59,059 nucleotides of DNA, from contig NZ_JAQSDH010000017.1 in the NCBI RefSeq assembly GCF_029945805.1, forward strand, positions 1 through 59,059, in the 5' to 3' direction. A program made the position numbers and the translations under genes. The stretch comes from Flavobacterium sp. Lineage in GTDB: Bacteria > Bacteroidota > Bacteroidia > Flavobacteriales > Flavobacteriaceae. Positions within the stretch are counted from its first letter, which is position 1. The number at the start of each line of letters is the position of its first letter. Of this stretch, positions 7,903-18,139 are shown piece by piece. Under the pieces are notes generated by a model that worked only from the letters and a program-made list of their open reading frames with translations, searched no databases and had not been told where the DNA came from.

Positions 7903-9239
7903 GATAATGCTTGTTTAATTTTCGGAACTAATTCACCAATATCTCCCGCTCCAATTGTTACAATTATTTTTGCTTCACTTTCTAAAATTGACGGAATTAA
8001 ATCGGTTTTTGAAACTAATTTTTTGTTCTTATTTTTAATTTTTGAAAGCAACCATTCAGACGAAATTCCTTCCATCGGTAATTCACGTGCTGGATAAATA
8101 TCCATCAATAAAATTTCATCAAATTGCGCCAAACTTTTGGCAAAATCATCTGCAAAATCTTTAGTTCTGCTAAATAAATGCGGCTGAAAAATCGCCATTA
8201 CTTTTTGATTCGGATACAACTCGCGAACCGCTTGATGCACTGCATTAATTTCGGTCGGATGATGCGCGTAATCATCAATATAAACTAAATTTTCATTCTT
8301 AATCTGATAGGAAAATCTACGCTGAATTCCTTTGAATGATGCCAAGGCCTTAGCGATAGACTCGGTTGGGGTGCCATAAGTCTTGGCCATTGCTAAAGCC
8401 ATCAGAGCATTCATTAAATTGTGTCTTCCAGGCAAACCGAATTTTAAATCTTTCATAATTTCTGACGGCGTTTGCACATCAAAAACATAAAATCCATTTT
8501 CTATACGAATATTAAACGCTTTATAGGTTGCTTCTTCATCAATTCCGGTGGTTAGCGCTTTTAAAGGCAATCCCACAGGGACAAATAAATTATTGGTATC
8601 TTCAACTTTTGCGGCAAATTCACGGAACGACTCTTCAATCGCATTTTTGTCGCCATAAATATCCAAATGATCAGCATCCATTGAGGTAACACAAGCAATG
8701 TTGGGATGCAAGTGTAAAAAGGAGCGATCAAATTCATCAGCTTCAACAACAGTTACTGTTTTTCCGTTTCCAATTAAATTCGAGTGATAATTTTCAACGA
8801 TTCCACCAATAAAAGCAGTTACATCGGCGCCACTTTCATATAAAATATGACCCAGAATACTTGATGTTGTAGTTTTCCCATGTGTTCCGGCAACGGCGAA
8901 ACAAAAGGTATCTTTGGTAATGATACCCAAGACTTCGGCGCGTTTTTTTACAACATAGTCTCTTTCGATAAAATAATTCCATTCCGAATGCAAAATGGGA
9001 ACCGCAGGTGTTATGATTACCAACGTATTTTCAACATAATATTCCGCTGGAATCAAAGCGATACTATCCTCAAAATGAATGTTCATTCCGCCGGCAATTA
9101 ATTCATCCGTAAGCATAGTTGGCGTTTTGTCGTAACCCGAAACATTCTTACCAATGTTTTGGAAATACCGAGCCAAAGCACTCATTCCGATGCCTCCGAT
9201 TCCGATGAAATATACGTTATGTATCTGACTTAAATTCAT
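7899..9239 (-). CDS. murC: UDP-N-acetylmuramate--L-alanine ligase
   Basis: It adds L-alanine to UDP-MurNAc in an ATP-dependent step in the cytoplasm. I place the start at the ATG at 9239 (MNLSQIHNVYF), giving 446 aa; the longer frame to 9269 would add ten residues read from a repeat-rich gap. Visible motifs are the N-terminal FIGIGGIGMSALARYF, the ATP loop AGTHGKTTTS at ~117-126, and DDYAHHPTEI in the C-terminal domain. It overlaps ftsQ by four bases. The 66-base gap before it contains a strong hairpin (9261-9293). Confidence 0.96.
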   Translation of the reverse strand: MNLSQIHNVYFIGIGGIGMSALARYFQNIGKNVSGYDKTPTMLTDELIAGGMNIHFEDSIALIPAEYYVENTLVIITPAVPILHSEWNYFIERDYVVKKRAEVLGIITKDTFCFAVAGTHGKTTTSSILGHILYESGADVTAFIGGIVENYHSNLIGNGKTVTVVEADEFDRSFLHLHPNIACVTSMDADHLDIYGDKNAIEESFREFAAKVEDTNNLFVPVGLPLKALTTGIDEEATYKAFNIRIENGFYVFDVQTPSEIMKDLKFGLPGRHNLMNALMALAMAKTYGTPTESIAKALASFKGIQRRFSYQIKNENLVYIDDYAHHPTEINAVHQAVRELYPNQKVMAIFQPHLFSRTKDFADDFAKSLAQFDEILLMDIYPARELPMEGISSEWLLSKIKNKNKKLVSKTDLIPSILESEAKIIVTIGAGDIGELVPKIKQALS

Positions 9240-9240
9240 T

Positions 9241-9293
9241 TTCAATGTCAATTGCAATTTCAATGTCAATAATCAATTTTGATATTGACATTG
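9241..9293. repeat. CAATGTCAAT repeats forming a hairpin in the murG-murC gap
   Basis: TTCAATGTCAAT occurs twice (9241-9252, 9259-9270). The second copy forms a perfect 11-bp inverted repeat with TATTGACATTG (9283-9293), and nested ATCAA/TTGAT lies in the loop. The hairpin would sit in the mRNA just upstream of the murC start. It has no T-run, so it is not a normal terminator. Confidence 0.7.
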
Positions 9294-9305
9294 TCATTGA
9301 TATTG

Positions 9306-10397
9306 TTATTTAATCAATTTTATTATTTGTTCCACTATATCTTTTGTAGCATTTGGTTTAGCTAACTTTTTGATGTTTTCACTTAATTCTTTCTGTAGAT
9401 TTTCATCGGAAACCAGATTAAAAAATACCGTTTCAAAAGTGGTATCTAAATCATTTTCTTTAATTAAAAGCGCTCCATTTTTATCTACAATTGCTTTGGC
9501 ATTCTTGGTCTGATGATCTTCGGCTACGTTTGGTGATGGAATGAAAATTACTGGTTTTCCAACCAAACACAATTCCGAAACAGACGATGCTCCGGCGCGT
9601 GAAATCACAAAATCTGCAGCAGCATAAACCAAATCCATTCGGTCAATAAAAGCCAAAACTTGCACTACTGCCCCATCAGTGAAATGGTTGTAATCGTGAT
9701 AATACAATTTGCCACATTGCCAAATAATTTGAATATCTTTTGCAACAATGTTGTAAATTTCCTTTTCAATTAATTGATTCATTCTTCGTGCACCAAGGCT
9801 TCCACCAAGAACCAAAAGTGTTTTCTTATTTGGATTCAGATTAAAATATTTAATTGCTTCTATTCTTTTAGAATTAATTTCTAATAAATCCTGCCGCACT
9901 GGATTTCCGGTAAATACTATTTTATCTGCTGGAAAAAAACGCTCCAAATTTTCATATGCTACGCAAATAGCACTGGCTTTCTTACTCAATAATTTATTAG
10001 TAATCCCCGGATACGAATTTTGTTCTTGAATTACCGTTGGAATTCTAAATGCATTGGCCATTTGCAATAATGGTCCGCTCGCAAAACCCCCGGTTCCAAT
10101 TACGACATCAGGTTTAAATTCTTTGATTATCTGTCGTGACCTTACTAAACTGTTTACTAATTTTAGTGGAAACATTATGTTTTCTAACGTTATCTTTCGT
10201 TGTAAACCTGCAATCCACAGCCCTTCGATTTTGTATCCTGCTTCTGGAACTTTTTGCATTTCCATTTTGTCTTTCGCACCTACAAAAAGAAATTCTGCTT
10301 CGGGAAAACGCAATTTTAATTCATTCGCAATAGCAATTGCCGGGTAGATATGTCCACCTGTTCCGCCACCGCTTAATATGAATTTTAATTTTCCCAT
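9306..10397 (-). CDS. murG: UDP-GlcNAc:lipid I N-acetylglucosaminyltransferase MurG
   Basis: This 363-aa GT-B glycosyltransferase converts lipid I to lipid II on the inner membrane face. The N-terminal [10 protein letters not shown] (residues ~11-20) is the lipid-binding G loop. GTGGFASGP and [13 protein letters not shown] are further G loops, and [12 protein letters not shown] with [14 protein letters not shown] lines the UDP-GlcNAc site. It starts one base after ftsW ends, so the two are translationally coupled. Confidence 0.97.
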   Translation of the reverse strand: MGKLKFILSGGGTGGHIYPAIAIANELKLRFPEAEFLFVGAKDKMEMQKVPEAGYKIEGLWIAGLQRKITLENIMFPLKLVNSLVRSRQIIKEFKPDVVIGTGGFASGPLLQMANAFRIPTVIQEQNSYPGITNKLLSKKASAICVAYENLERFFPADKIVFTGNPVRQDLLEINSKRIEAIKYFNLNPNKKTLLVLGGSLGARRMNQLIEKEIYNIVAKDIQIIWQCGKLYYHDYNHFTDGAVVQVLAFIDRMDLVYAAADFVISRAGASSVSELCLVGKPVIFIPSPNVAEDHQTKNAKAIVDKNGALLIKENDLDTTFETVFFNLVSDENLQKELSENIKKLAKPNATKDIVEQIIKLIK

Positions 10398-10398
10398 T

Positions 10399-11688
10399 TT
10401 ATTTTTTATTCAAAACAGCATTCATTGGATTTGCCGAATCGACAATTGAATAATCTTCCAATTCTGCGGCTTCATCGTCTTGTAATTGTTTATCGATAAG
10501 CTTTTGTAATGCGTCATTCCGCTTTTCCTGATCCGCCAATTCTTGTGCAACTTCTTCTTCTTTTCTGGTCACACTCAAAATGATTCCAAGTGCGATACAC
10601 GTCATCCAGATAGAACTTCCTCCCGAGCTAATTAACGGCAAGGTTTGTCCCGTTACAGGAAGTAATTCGACAGCGACAGCCATATTAGTCATTGCTTGAA
10701 AAATAATCGGGAAACCCAATCCGACGACGACGAGTTTTCCGAAAAGTGAATTGGCTTTATGGGCCGCAACAACAAACCGGAACAACAATAAAAGATACAA
10801 TCCCAAAACCAATAATCCACCAATCAAACCATATTCCTCAACAATAATGGCATAAATAAAATCGGAAGAAGATTGAGGCAAGAAATTTTTCTGTACGCTT
10901 TTTCCAGGTCCAAGTCCGTAAATTCCACCAGAAGCGATGGCAATTTTAGCTTTCTCGATTTGGTACTCGTCTTCGTCTGGTTTGTCTGTTGTAAAATTGT
11001 CAATTCGGGCAATCCAAGTATCCACACGATTTGGGAAAGCATCTGGAAAAGCTTTGGCAACCAATATGAAGAAGAGCAACCCAAGAGCTCCGGCCCCTAA
11101 AATTATTGCACTATATTTTAATGGATATTTCCCAATGAAAACCAACATAATTACCATGGAGAATATAAGCGCTGCCGTGGATAAATTCGCTGGAAGAATA
11201 AAAATCAAAGTTACAAAAACAGGCGTCCACAATTCCCAAAGTGAGTTTTGAAACGTGATTGGCGTTTCTCGTTTTTTGGATAAATATCGAGCCACAAAAA
11301 CATAAAGCACTATGGATGCTAAAGTTGATGTTTGGAACGTAATCCCTATAAATGGAATCTGAATCCAACGACTCGCATTAGCACCATCGATTATTGTTCC
11401 TTTCAATAAAGTATAAAGCAATAATCCCCAAACGACGGGTAATAAGATTTTGGATATCGTTTTAAAATAATGATAAGGAACTTTGTGAATTTTATACAAA
11501 ATAAAAAATCCAACAGACACCTGAGCCGCATGTTTCAGTAAATACGTAAAAGTATTACCAGAACCATGGCGCATGTACGCCAAGTTACTGCTCGCGCTAA
11601 AAACAGGCATAAACGAGAATAGCGCCAACAAGGCAACGAATGCCCAGATGACTTTATCTCCCTTTAAACTGTTTACTAGTTCTTTCAT
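10399..11688 (-). CDS. ftsW: SEDS-family septal peptidoglycan polymerase FtsW
   Basis: The start is placed at the ATG at 11688 ([15 protein letters not shown]), giving 429 aa. The longer frame to 11748 would read through a repeat-rich gap. There are about ten hydrophobic spans. FtsW/RodA motifs include [13 protein letters not shown] near the C-terminus and the [19 protein letters not shown] loop (in pieces), together with [15 protein letters not shown]. With the PBP encoded by ftsI it would polymerise septal glycan. The cytoplasmic tail is charged. Confidence 0.95.
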   Translation of the reverse strand: MKELVNSLKGDKVIWAFVALLALFSFMPVFSASSNLAYMRHGSGNTFTYLLKHAAQVSVGFFILYKIHKVPYHYFKTISKILLPVVWGLLLYTLLKGTIIDGANASRWIQIPFIGITFQTSTLASIVLYVFVARYLSKKRETPITFQNSLWELWTPVFVTLIFILPANLSTAALIFSMVIMLVFIGKYPLKYSAIILGAGALGLLFFILVAKAFPDAFPNRVDTWIARIDNFTTDKPDEDEYQIEKAKIAIASGGIYGLGPGKSVQKNFLPQSSSDFIYAIIVEEYGLIGGLLVLGLYLLLLFRFVVAAHKANSLFGKLVVVGLGFPIIFQAMTNMAVAVELLPVTGQTLPLISSGGSSIWMTCIALGIILSVTRKEEEVAQELADQEKRNDALQKLIDKQLQDDEAAELEDYSIVDSANPMNAVLNKK

Positions 11689-11757
11689 TGTGTGAATTTG
11701 TGAATTTGTGGATTCGGTTATTCGAAACTCAAATAACCCAATAACCACATAACCGAA
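11689..11757. repeat. short-unit repeats and inverted repeat in the murD-ftsW gap
   Basis: On the minus strand the gap has three GGTTAT units, then an ATTCGGTTAT / ATAACCGAAT inverted repeat (arms 11712-11721 and 11749-11758, the latter reaching the murD stop), then three ACAAATTC/ATTCACA units ending just before the ftsW start. It has no T-run. The function is unknown. Confidence 0.65.
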
Positions 11758-13092
11758 TTATAAATTTCTAACCGCTGCTTTAAATTGATCGCCTCTGTCT
11801 TCGTAATTTTGAAACAAGTCAAAGCTCGCACAAGCCGGAGATAATAAAACGGCATCGCCTTTTTCTGCAAGGTGTTTTGCTGTTATTACGGCATCACGCA
11901 TGTTATCAACTTCAACCATCATATCAACAACATTTCCGAAAGCATCAATAATTTTCTTGTTATCAACACCAAGACAGATGATTGCTTTTACTTTTTCTCT
12001 TACTAAAGACATGATTTCGCTGTAGTCGTTTCCTTTATCCACACCACCAACAATCCAAACTGTTGGAGCCGTCATGCTGTCTAAAGCGAAGAAAGTCGCA
12101 TTTACATTGGTAGCCTTACTATCATTGATGTATTGTACATTTTGTATTTTTAGCACTTTTTCCAAACGATGCTCGACACCTTGAAAATTGGACAAACTTT
12201 CACGAATCGTCTGCTTTCTGATTTTCATCAGTTGCGCAACAGAAGTCGCTGCCATAGCGTTTTTCATGTTGTGCTTACCTTCTAGAGAAATTTCTCCAGT
12301 TTTCATTTCAAATTCTTCGTTGTTGATGATGATGTCCATAGTTTGGTTTTTTATAAATGCTCCGTTTTCAAATGTTTTTGTTAATGAAAAAGGAATTAAT
12401 TGGGCGTTAGTTTTATTTTTTGTGAACCATTCTGCAATCGCTTCGTCATCTGCGTCATAGATGAGATAATCCTTTTCGGTTTGGTTCATTGTTATTCTAA
12501 ATTTTGATGCGATATAATTTTCATATTTATATTCGTATCGGTCCAAATGATCTGGACTAATGTTGGTTAATATGGCGATGTCCGGTCTGTACTTCACACT
12601 TCCGTCCAACTGAAAACTGCTTAATTCCAACACATAGTAATCGTACTTTTCTTCGGCAACTTGCCAGGCAAAACTCTTTCCGATATTTCCTCCCAATCCT
12701 ACGTTCAATCCGCCTTCTTTTAGCAAATGATACGTGAGCATTGTGGTAGTCGTTTTTCCGTTGCTTCCTGTTATCCCAATGGTTTTTGCATTGGTAAACT
12801 GAACTGCGAATTCAATTTCAGAAATCACCGGAATTCCCTTTTCAACCAACTTTTTTACGATGGGCGCTTTATCTGGAATTCCCGGACTTTTCATTACCAC
12901 ATCCGCATTCAGAATTCGGTTTTCGGTATGCGTTTCGTCTTCCCATTTAATTTCATATTGCTTAAGAACTTCTCTGTATTTATCTTTTATTCTTCCAAAG
13001 TCAGAGACAAAGACATCATATCCTTGTTGCTGCCCTAAAATGGCCGTTCCTACGCCACTTTCTCCACCTCCGAGTATTACTAACCTTTGCAT
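11758..13092 (-). CDS. murD: UDP-N-acetylmuramoyl-L-alanine--D-glutamate ligase
   Basis: The 444-aa Mur ligase adds D-glutamate. The N-terminal LVILGGGESGVG binds the UDP sugar, GITGSNGKTTTT at ~107-118 is the ATP loop, and NDSKATNVNAT with SPACASFDLFQNYEDRG are signatures of MurD. It shares one base with the mraY stop, so the two are tightly coupled. Its stop codon lies at the edge of the repeat-bearing gap before ftsW. Confidence 0.97.
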   Translation of the reverse strand: MQRLVILGGGESGVGTAILGQQQGYDVFVSDFGRIKDKYREVLKQYEIKWEDETHTENRILNADVVMKSPGIPDKAPIVKKLVEKGIPVISEIEFAVQFTNAKTIGITGSNGKTTTTMLTYHLLKEGGLNVGLGGNIGKSFAWQVAEEKYDYYVLELSSFQLDGSVKYRPDIAILTNISPDHLDRYEYKYENYIASKFRITMNQTEKDYLIYDADDEAIAEWFTKNKTNAQLIPFSLTKTFENGAFIKNQTMDIIINNEEFEMKTGEISLEGKHNMKNAMAATSVAQLMKIRKQTIRESLSNFQGVEHRLEKVLKIQNVQYINDSKATNVNATFFALDSMTAPTVWIVGGVDKGNDYSEIMSLVREKVKAIICLGVDNKKIIDAFGNVVDMMVEVDNMRDAVITAKHLAEKGDAVLLSPACASFDLFQNYEDRGDQFKAAVRNL

Positions 13093-14321
13093 TATCTCAA
13101 TTTTAATGTCACAATTGAAACAATGGCTAGCAAAATTGCTACAATCCAGAAACGCGTTACGATTTTACTTTCGTGATAGCCTTTCTTCTGATAATGATGA
13201 TGCAATGGCGACATTAGGAATATTCGTCTTCCTTCACCGTATCGTTTTTTGGTGTATTTGAAGTAAGCAACCTGAAGAATTACGGATAAATTCTCGGCAA
13301 AGAATATTCCGCATAAAACAGGAAGTAACATTTCTTTTCGAACAGAAATTGCCAAAACTGCTATGATTCCTCCAATGGTTAAACTTCCGGTATCACCCAT
13401 AAATACCGTTGCTGGATATGAATTGTACCAAAGAAATCCGATTAAGGCGCCGACAAATGCCGCGATAAAAACGGTCATTTCACCCGAATTTGGAATGTAC
13501 ATGATGTTCAAATAATTTGACAAAATGACATTACCGGAGACGAAAGCAAAAATTCCGAGTGCGAGTACTGATATTGCTGATGTTCCGGCCGCTAAACCGT
13601 CAATTCCATCTGTAAGATTTGCTCCATTTGAAACGGCGGTAATGATGAAAATCACTATTGGAATAAAAACCAACCAAGCCCAGTTTTCATACCCGTCACC
13701 AGTCCATTCAATAATTTTGGCATAATCCAATTCGTTGTTTTTGGTAAACGGAATTGTAGTAACCGTGGATTTTGATTCAACGGGAGATTGTCTTACGATA
13801 GTTTCGGTCTGATTAAAATTGGCTGGAGGATTATTAGATTTTTCGATTACGGTTACTGTCGGATTAAAATAAAGAACAGAACCTACAATGATTCCTAATC
13901 CTACTTGACCAATTACTTTGAAAATTCCTTTCAACCCCTGTTTGTCTTTTTTGAAAATTTTAATGTAGTCATCAATGAAGCCAATCGTCCCCATCCAAAG
14001 TGTCGTTACAACCAAAAGGATGATGTAGATATTATTCAGTTTGGTCAACAACAAAACCGGAATCAAAGTGGCCACGATGATGATTAATCCACCCATTGTT
14101 GGCGTTCCAGCTTTTTGAGTTTGACCGGCTAAACCTAGCTCTCTAACCGTTTCACCAACTTGCTGATTTCTCAAAAACATGATTATTTTTTTTCCGTAAA
14201 TGGTTGAAATCATTAACGAAAGAATCAACGCTAAAGCCGAACGGAATGTGATGTATTGGAAAACTCCGGCGCCCGGAATATCCATTGTTTTGTCTAGGTA
14301 TTCAAATAAATAATATAACAT
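13092..14321 (-). CDS. mraY: phospho-N-acetylmuramoyl-pentapeptide transferase MraY
   Basis: This 409-aa polytopic enzyme transfers phospho-MurNAc-pentapeptide to undecaprenyl phosphate, making lipid I. Motifs include [24 protein letters not shown] (catalytic Asp pair) and [10 protein letters not shown], plus the C-terminal [12 protein letters not shown] periplasmic insertion of ~50 polar residues (Asn/Thr/Ser-rich) lies around residues 155-205, longer than in E. coli (360 aa) and in my experience usual in Bacteroidota. It lies six bases after murE. Confidence 0.97.
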   Translation of the reverse strand: MLYYLFEYLDKTMDIPGAGVFQYITFRSALALILSLMISTIYGKKIIMFLRNQQVGETVRELGLAGQTQKAGTPTMGGLIIIVATLIPVLLLTKLNNIYIILLVVTTLWMGTIGFIDDYIKIFKKDKQGLKGIFKVIGQVGLGIIVGSVLYFNPTVTVIEKSNNPPANFNQTETIVRQSPVESKSTVTTIPFTKNNELDYAKIIEWTGDGYENWAWLVFIPIVIFIITAVSNGANLTDGIDGLAAGTSAISVLALGIFAFVSGNVILSNYLNIMYIPNSGEMTVFIAAFVGALIGFLWYNSYPATVFMGDTGSLTIGGIIAVLAISVRKEMLLPVLCGIFFAENLSVILQVAYFKYTKKRYGEGRRIFLMSPLHHHYQKKGYHESKIVTRFWIVAILLAIVSIVTLKLR

Positions 14322-14327
14322 ATTTGG

Positions 14328-15791
14328 TTATTTGTTTAGTTGTTCTAAAAACTCTTTTACCATTTTCATATCGTCGAAATCGTGGCGAACACCCTTAATT
14401 TCCTGATAGGTTTCGTGCCCTTTTCCTGCGATTAGGATAATATCATTTTGTCCAGCCAACTGACAAGCGGTTTTAATGGCTTGTTTTCTGTCGACAATTG
14501 AAACTGTTTTTCTTTGATTTTGTACTTCAACACCCGCTTCCATCTCGGCGATAATATCAATTGGATCTTCTGTTCTTGGATTGTCCGAAGTAATAATTAC
14601 TTTGTTGCTCATTGTCGTCGCGATATGCGCCATAATTGGTCTTTTTGTTTTATCTCTGTCACCACCACAACCTACAATTGTAATTAACTGTTCGTCATTG
14701 GTACGGATATCATTGATAGTTTTCAAGACATTTTCTAAAGCATCAGGTGTGTGAGCATAATCTACGATTGCCGTAATCTTTAAATCCGAAACAATAAATT
14801 GAAAACGTCCAGAAACACTTTCTAATTCTGATAATAATCGTAACGCTTCTAGTTTATCCAAACCTAATTCGACCGCTGTTCCGTAGATTGCCAACAAATT
14901 ATAAGCATTGAATGTTCCGATTAGTCGCACCCAAACCTCATTTTCATTAATTTTCAACAACAATCCCGTCAATTGATTTTCCAGAATTTGCGCTTTGTAA
15001 TCAGCGTACGATTTTAAAGCATACGTTAGTTTTCGTGCTGCTGTATTCTGAATCATTACCAAACCGTTTTTGTCATCAATGTTGGTTAATACAAAAGCCG
15101 TTTTTGGCAAATGATCAAAGAATGATTTTTTCACATCGCGGTATTCTGCAAAAGTTGGATGGTAATCTAAATGATCGTGAGACAAATTGGTAAAAACGCC
15201 GCCTTCAAACTGTAAAGCTTCGGTACGTTTTTGGTGAATTCCGTGTGAACTCACTTCCATGAAGCAGTATTCACATCCAATTTCAATCATTTCATCCAAA
15301 TAGTAATTGATTGTTAATGAATCCGGCGTGGTGTGTGTTGCTTTGTATTCGACATCACCAACCATAATTTTTACCGTTGACAGCAGACCTACTTTGTAAC
15401 CTGCTTTTTGGAATAATTGGTATAATAAAGATGCAATTGTGGTCTTTCCGTTGGTTCCTGTAATTCCAATTAATCGTAATTTTGACGATGGATTTCCATA
15501 ATAATTAGAAGCCATAAAAGCCAAAGCTGAATTGGTATCTTTCACTTGTATGTAAGTTATTCCAGTTACAATTACTTCTGGAAATATATCGCAAACTACA
15601 ACTACAGCGCCCTGATTGATGGCTTTTTCTATAAAATCATGACCATTTGAGACCGTTCCTCGAATCGCAACAAAAACATCGTTCTCTTGAATCTTTCTAG
15701 AGTCGAATTCGATTTTATTCACAGTCATTTCTGTCGAACCTTTCACCGCTTCGATACCAACTTTGTACAATATGTCTTTTAAAATAATCAC
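14328..15791 (-). CDS. murE: UDP-MurNAc-tripeptide synthetase, meso-diaminopimelate-adding
   Basis: The 487-aa Mur ligase adds the third stem-peptide residue. The ATP loop GITGTNGKT is at ~109-117. The DNPR motif at 403-406 (TSDNPRTEDP) is the hallmark of enzymes that use meso-diaminopimelate rather than lysine. MEVSSHGIHQKR and VDYAHTPDAL are also present. It overlaps the end of ftsI by four bases. Confidence 0.97.
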   Translation of the reverse strand: MIILKDILYKVGIEAVKGSTEMTVNKIEFDSRKIQENDVFVAIRGTVSNGHDFIEKAINQGAVVVVCDIFPEVIVTGITYIQVKDTNSALAFMASNYYGNPSSKLRLIGITGTNGKTTIASLLYQLFQKAGYKVGLLSTVKIMVGDVEYKATHTTPDSLTINYYLDEMIEIGCEYCFMEVSSHGIHQKRTEALQFEGGVFTNLSHDHLDYHPTFAEYRDVKKSFFDHLPKTAFVLTNIDDKNGLVMIQNTAARKLTYALKSYADYKAQILENQLTGLLLKINENEVWVRLIGTFNAYNLLAIYGTAVELGLDKLEALRLLSELESVSGRFQFIVSDLKITAIVDYAHTPDALENVLKTINDIRTNDEQLITIVGCGGDRDKTKRPIMAHIATTMSNKVIITSDNPRTEDPIDIIAEMEAGVEVQNQRKTVSIVDRKQAIKTACQLAGQNDIILIAGKGHETYQEIKGVRHDFDDMKMVKEFLEQLNK

Positions 15792-17797
15792 GATAATTCT
15801 AATGTTATAATGGTATTTTTAGTAATTGGTTCTCCGGATTGAATCGATTGATTTTTCACCTTCCCGATTCCTTTTAATTTCACTTTAATTCCTAAATTTT
15901 CAAGAAGTGCAACTGCATCCATTCCGCTCATTCCTCTTAAGTTTGGAATTACTTTCATTTCTGTTGACGCTTTGATTTTATAATCATCGTAAGCCAATTC
16001 CTGTTTGCTGATTTTTCGGTTCAGATTAGTAATTTCATTTGTAGATGGCGAATCGGTAAAAATCTTTTGGGCAATTCGTTTGAAAACGGGTCCAGCAACA
16101 TCAGCACCGTAATAATTATTCCCCGAAGTATTTGGTTTATGAACTACAACGATGCAAGAATATTTAGGATGATCGGCTGGAAAATAACCAACGAATGAAG
16201 AAATGTAATGCTTCTCACTTCCTCCACTGTGACCATAATTTGCCTGTGCTGTTCCGGTTTTACCGGCCATTGAAAAATCTTTAGAATACAATTTAGAACC
16301 TGTTCCTTTTTTTACCACATTTTGCAAAACGGCTTTTAGTTTTTTGATGGTTTCAGCCGAACAAATCTTTGGATTTATAACTTGCTTGTCGTAATTTTTA
16401 ATGACATTATTCCACTCTTTTATTTCAGAAACAAATTGTGGTTTTACCATTTCACCATTGTTGGCAACTGCATTATATAATGTCAACGTTTGTAAAGGAG
16501 TCATTGCAACACTATAGCCAAACGCCATCCACGGAAGTGTATTTCTATTCCATCCCTTTTCTCCTGGCTTATGTACAATTGGTTTGCCTTCGCCCTGAAA
16601 TGGTAATCCTAATGGTCTGTCTAGACCCATATTTACAATTCTGTCGATAAATTGTTGTGGATTATTTTTGTAATTTTCATAAACCGCTTGAACCATTATG
16701 GTGTTTGACGAAACTTCAAAACCTCGGGCTAAAGAAATTTTACCGTAACCACCTTCGTGAGAATCTCGTACTTTATCTTTTCCATAAACAACAATTCCTC
16801 CTTTACTATCAAAAACGGCACTCGTGTCAATTTTATTGTCATCCAATAAAGCAATCATGTCAACCAATTTGAAGGTAGAGCCTGGTTCGTGCGATTCTGC
16901 TATAGCGTAATTTTGAGTTTCGAAATAAGTCGAATCCGTTTCCTTTAGCTTTCCTAAATTAGAAATAGCTTTGATTTTTCCGGTTTTGGTTTCCATTACA
17001 ATCACGCAACCGTGTTCTGCCTTGAACTGTTTTAATTGTTTCAACAAAGCATGATGCGCAATATCTTGAATATAGACATCAATAGTAGAAATCACATCAT
17101 AGCCATCCTGTGGATCCACTTCATTAACATCGCGAATCGGTTTCCATTGCCCTTTTGCGATTTTTTGCTTCATGACCTTACCGTCTTTTCCGTTAAGGTA
17201 TTTTCTGAACGACCATTCTAAGCCTTTTCCAACGCGAATTCCGTTTTCGTCAATTCGGTCGTATCCTATAGTTCTTTCTGCTATTTTTCCAATTGGATGT
17301 TCCCGAACCGTTTCTTGTTCCGTAATTATTCCGCCTTTATTAGCGCCTAAATTGAACATCGGAAATCCTTTAATTTTGATGTATTCCGTATAACTCAAAT
17401 CACGTGCAATCAATAAATACCTATTCTTGTTAGAACGGGCCATTCTTAATTGTGTGTTGTAGAAAGAACTTGGTTTACCCAACATCTTTGACAAAGAATC
17501 CGATAAAGAATTAACGTTTTTATCGAAAGCATCCCCTTTTGGCGCCATAGCATCAAAACGGATGTTGTAATTTGGAATAGAGGTTGCCAACAAACTTCCA
17601 TCAGCAGAATACACATTTCCTTTATTGGCTGGAATTACAAAATTACGCACGGTTCTTTCTTTGGCTAATTTTCTATAATAATCCCCTTGCGACCATTGAA
17701 TTTTGGTCAACTGAAAGATTATCCCAATAGCCATAAGGAAGATGCTGAATGCAACTAAGTAGATTCGGTAAGAGATATGTTTATCTTCTAATGCCAT
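15788..17797 (-). CDS. ftsI: septal transpeptidase (PBP3/FtsI) with C-terminal PASTA domain
   Basis: This 669-aa class B penicillin-binding protein has one N-terminal membrane span (~10-30), a dimerisation domain with the RGNVY-like NKGNVYSADG, and the transpeptidase domain: SxxK at Ser307-Lys310 (PGSTFK), SSN at 363-365, and KTGTAQ at 513-518. Residues ~612-669 (VIPNLRGMSGMDAVALLENL...) form a PASTA domain, absent from E. coli FtsI. It crosslinks septal peptidoglycan and overlaps ftsL by ten bases. Confidence 0.96.
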   Translation of the reverse strand: MALEDKHISYRIYLVAFSIFLMAIGIIFQLTKIQWSQGDYYRKLAKERTVRNFVIPANKGNVYSADGSLLATSIPNYNIRFDAMAPKGDAFDKNVNSLSDSLSKMLGKPSSFYNTQLRMARSNKNRYLLIARDLSYTEYIKIKGFPMFNLGANKGGIITEQETVREHPIGKIAERTIGYDRIDENGIRVGKGLEWSFRKYLNGKDGKVMKQKIAKGQWKPIRDVNEVDPQDGYDVISTIDVYIQDIAHHALLKQLKQFKAEHGCVIVMETKTGKIKAISNLGKLKETDSTYFETQNYAIAESHEPGSTFKLVDMIALLDDNKIDTSAVFDSKGGIVVYGKDKVRDSHEGGYGKISLARGFEVSSNTIMVQAVYENYKNNPQQFIDRIVNMGLDRPLGLPFQGEGKPIVHKPGEKGWNRNTLPWMAFGYSVAMTPLQTLTLYNAVANNGEMVKPQFVSEIKEWNNVIKNYDKQVINPKICSAETIKKLKAVLQNVVKKGTGSKLYSKDFSMAGKTGTAQANYGHSGGSEKHYISSFVGYFPADHPKYSCIVVVHKPNTSGNNYYGADVAGPVFKRIAQKIFTDSPSTNEITNLNRKISKQELAYDDYKIKASTEMKVIPNLRGMSGMDAVALLENLGIKVKLKGIGKVKNQSIQSGEPITKNTIITLELS

Positions 17798-18135
17798 AAT
17801 TTTTGAAAGAAACTTTTTTCTGCTGGTTTTTTAACTTTTATCTTTTGTGGCGGAACGGACGATGGAAAAATTTTTCGTTCTTCCATTTTTTCTGAAACCG
17901 TCGATTCCATTTTTAATTTCATTAATTCGGAACGTTTGTCAACAAACTCGGAGCGCAATTCTTTTACTTCATTGGTCAAAGCGGTGATGCGGAAGACTTT
18001 TTGTTCAAATCGGTGTGTATTGGCAATCATAAAAAGCGCTAATAAAAAAAGAAACACGATGAAACGCCAATTTCTGGTAGCATCTTCATTGACTAAAAAA
18101 CGCGCTTTTAATATGCCGTAAACTCCTTTCTTCAT
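17788..18135 (-). CDS. ftsL: FtsL-like divisome protein
   Basis: The frame extends to 18207, but the ATG at 18135 (MKKGVYGILKARFL) lies four bases after the rsmH stop and gives 115 aa, a normal FtsL size. It has one membrane span (FIVFLFLLALFMIANTH) followed by a heptad-like coiled coil (ALTNEVKELRSEFVDKRSEL) and a basic tail. FtsL sequences diverge widely. The assignment rests on topology and on the position between rsmH and ftsI. Confidence 0.8.
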   Translation of the reverse strand: MKKGVYGILKARFLVNEDATRNWRFIVFLFLLALFMIANTHRFEQKVFRITALTNEVKELRSEFVDKRSELMKLKMESTVSEKMEERKIFPSSVPPQKIKVKKPAEKSFFQKLWH

Positions 18136-18139
18136 CTTC

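Noticed and set aside
9240..9269. Longer murC start at 9269
   Set aside because: It adds ten residues encoded by the CAATGTCAAT repeats; the ATG at 9239 matches the family N-terminus.
11689..11748. Longer ftsW start at 11748
   Set aside because: The extra twenty residues are read from repeat units; the ATG at 11688 gives the expected start.
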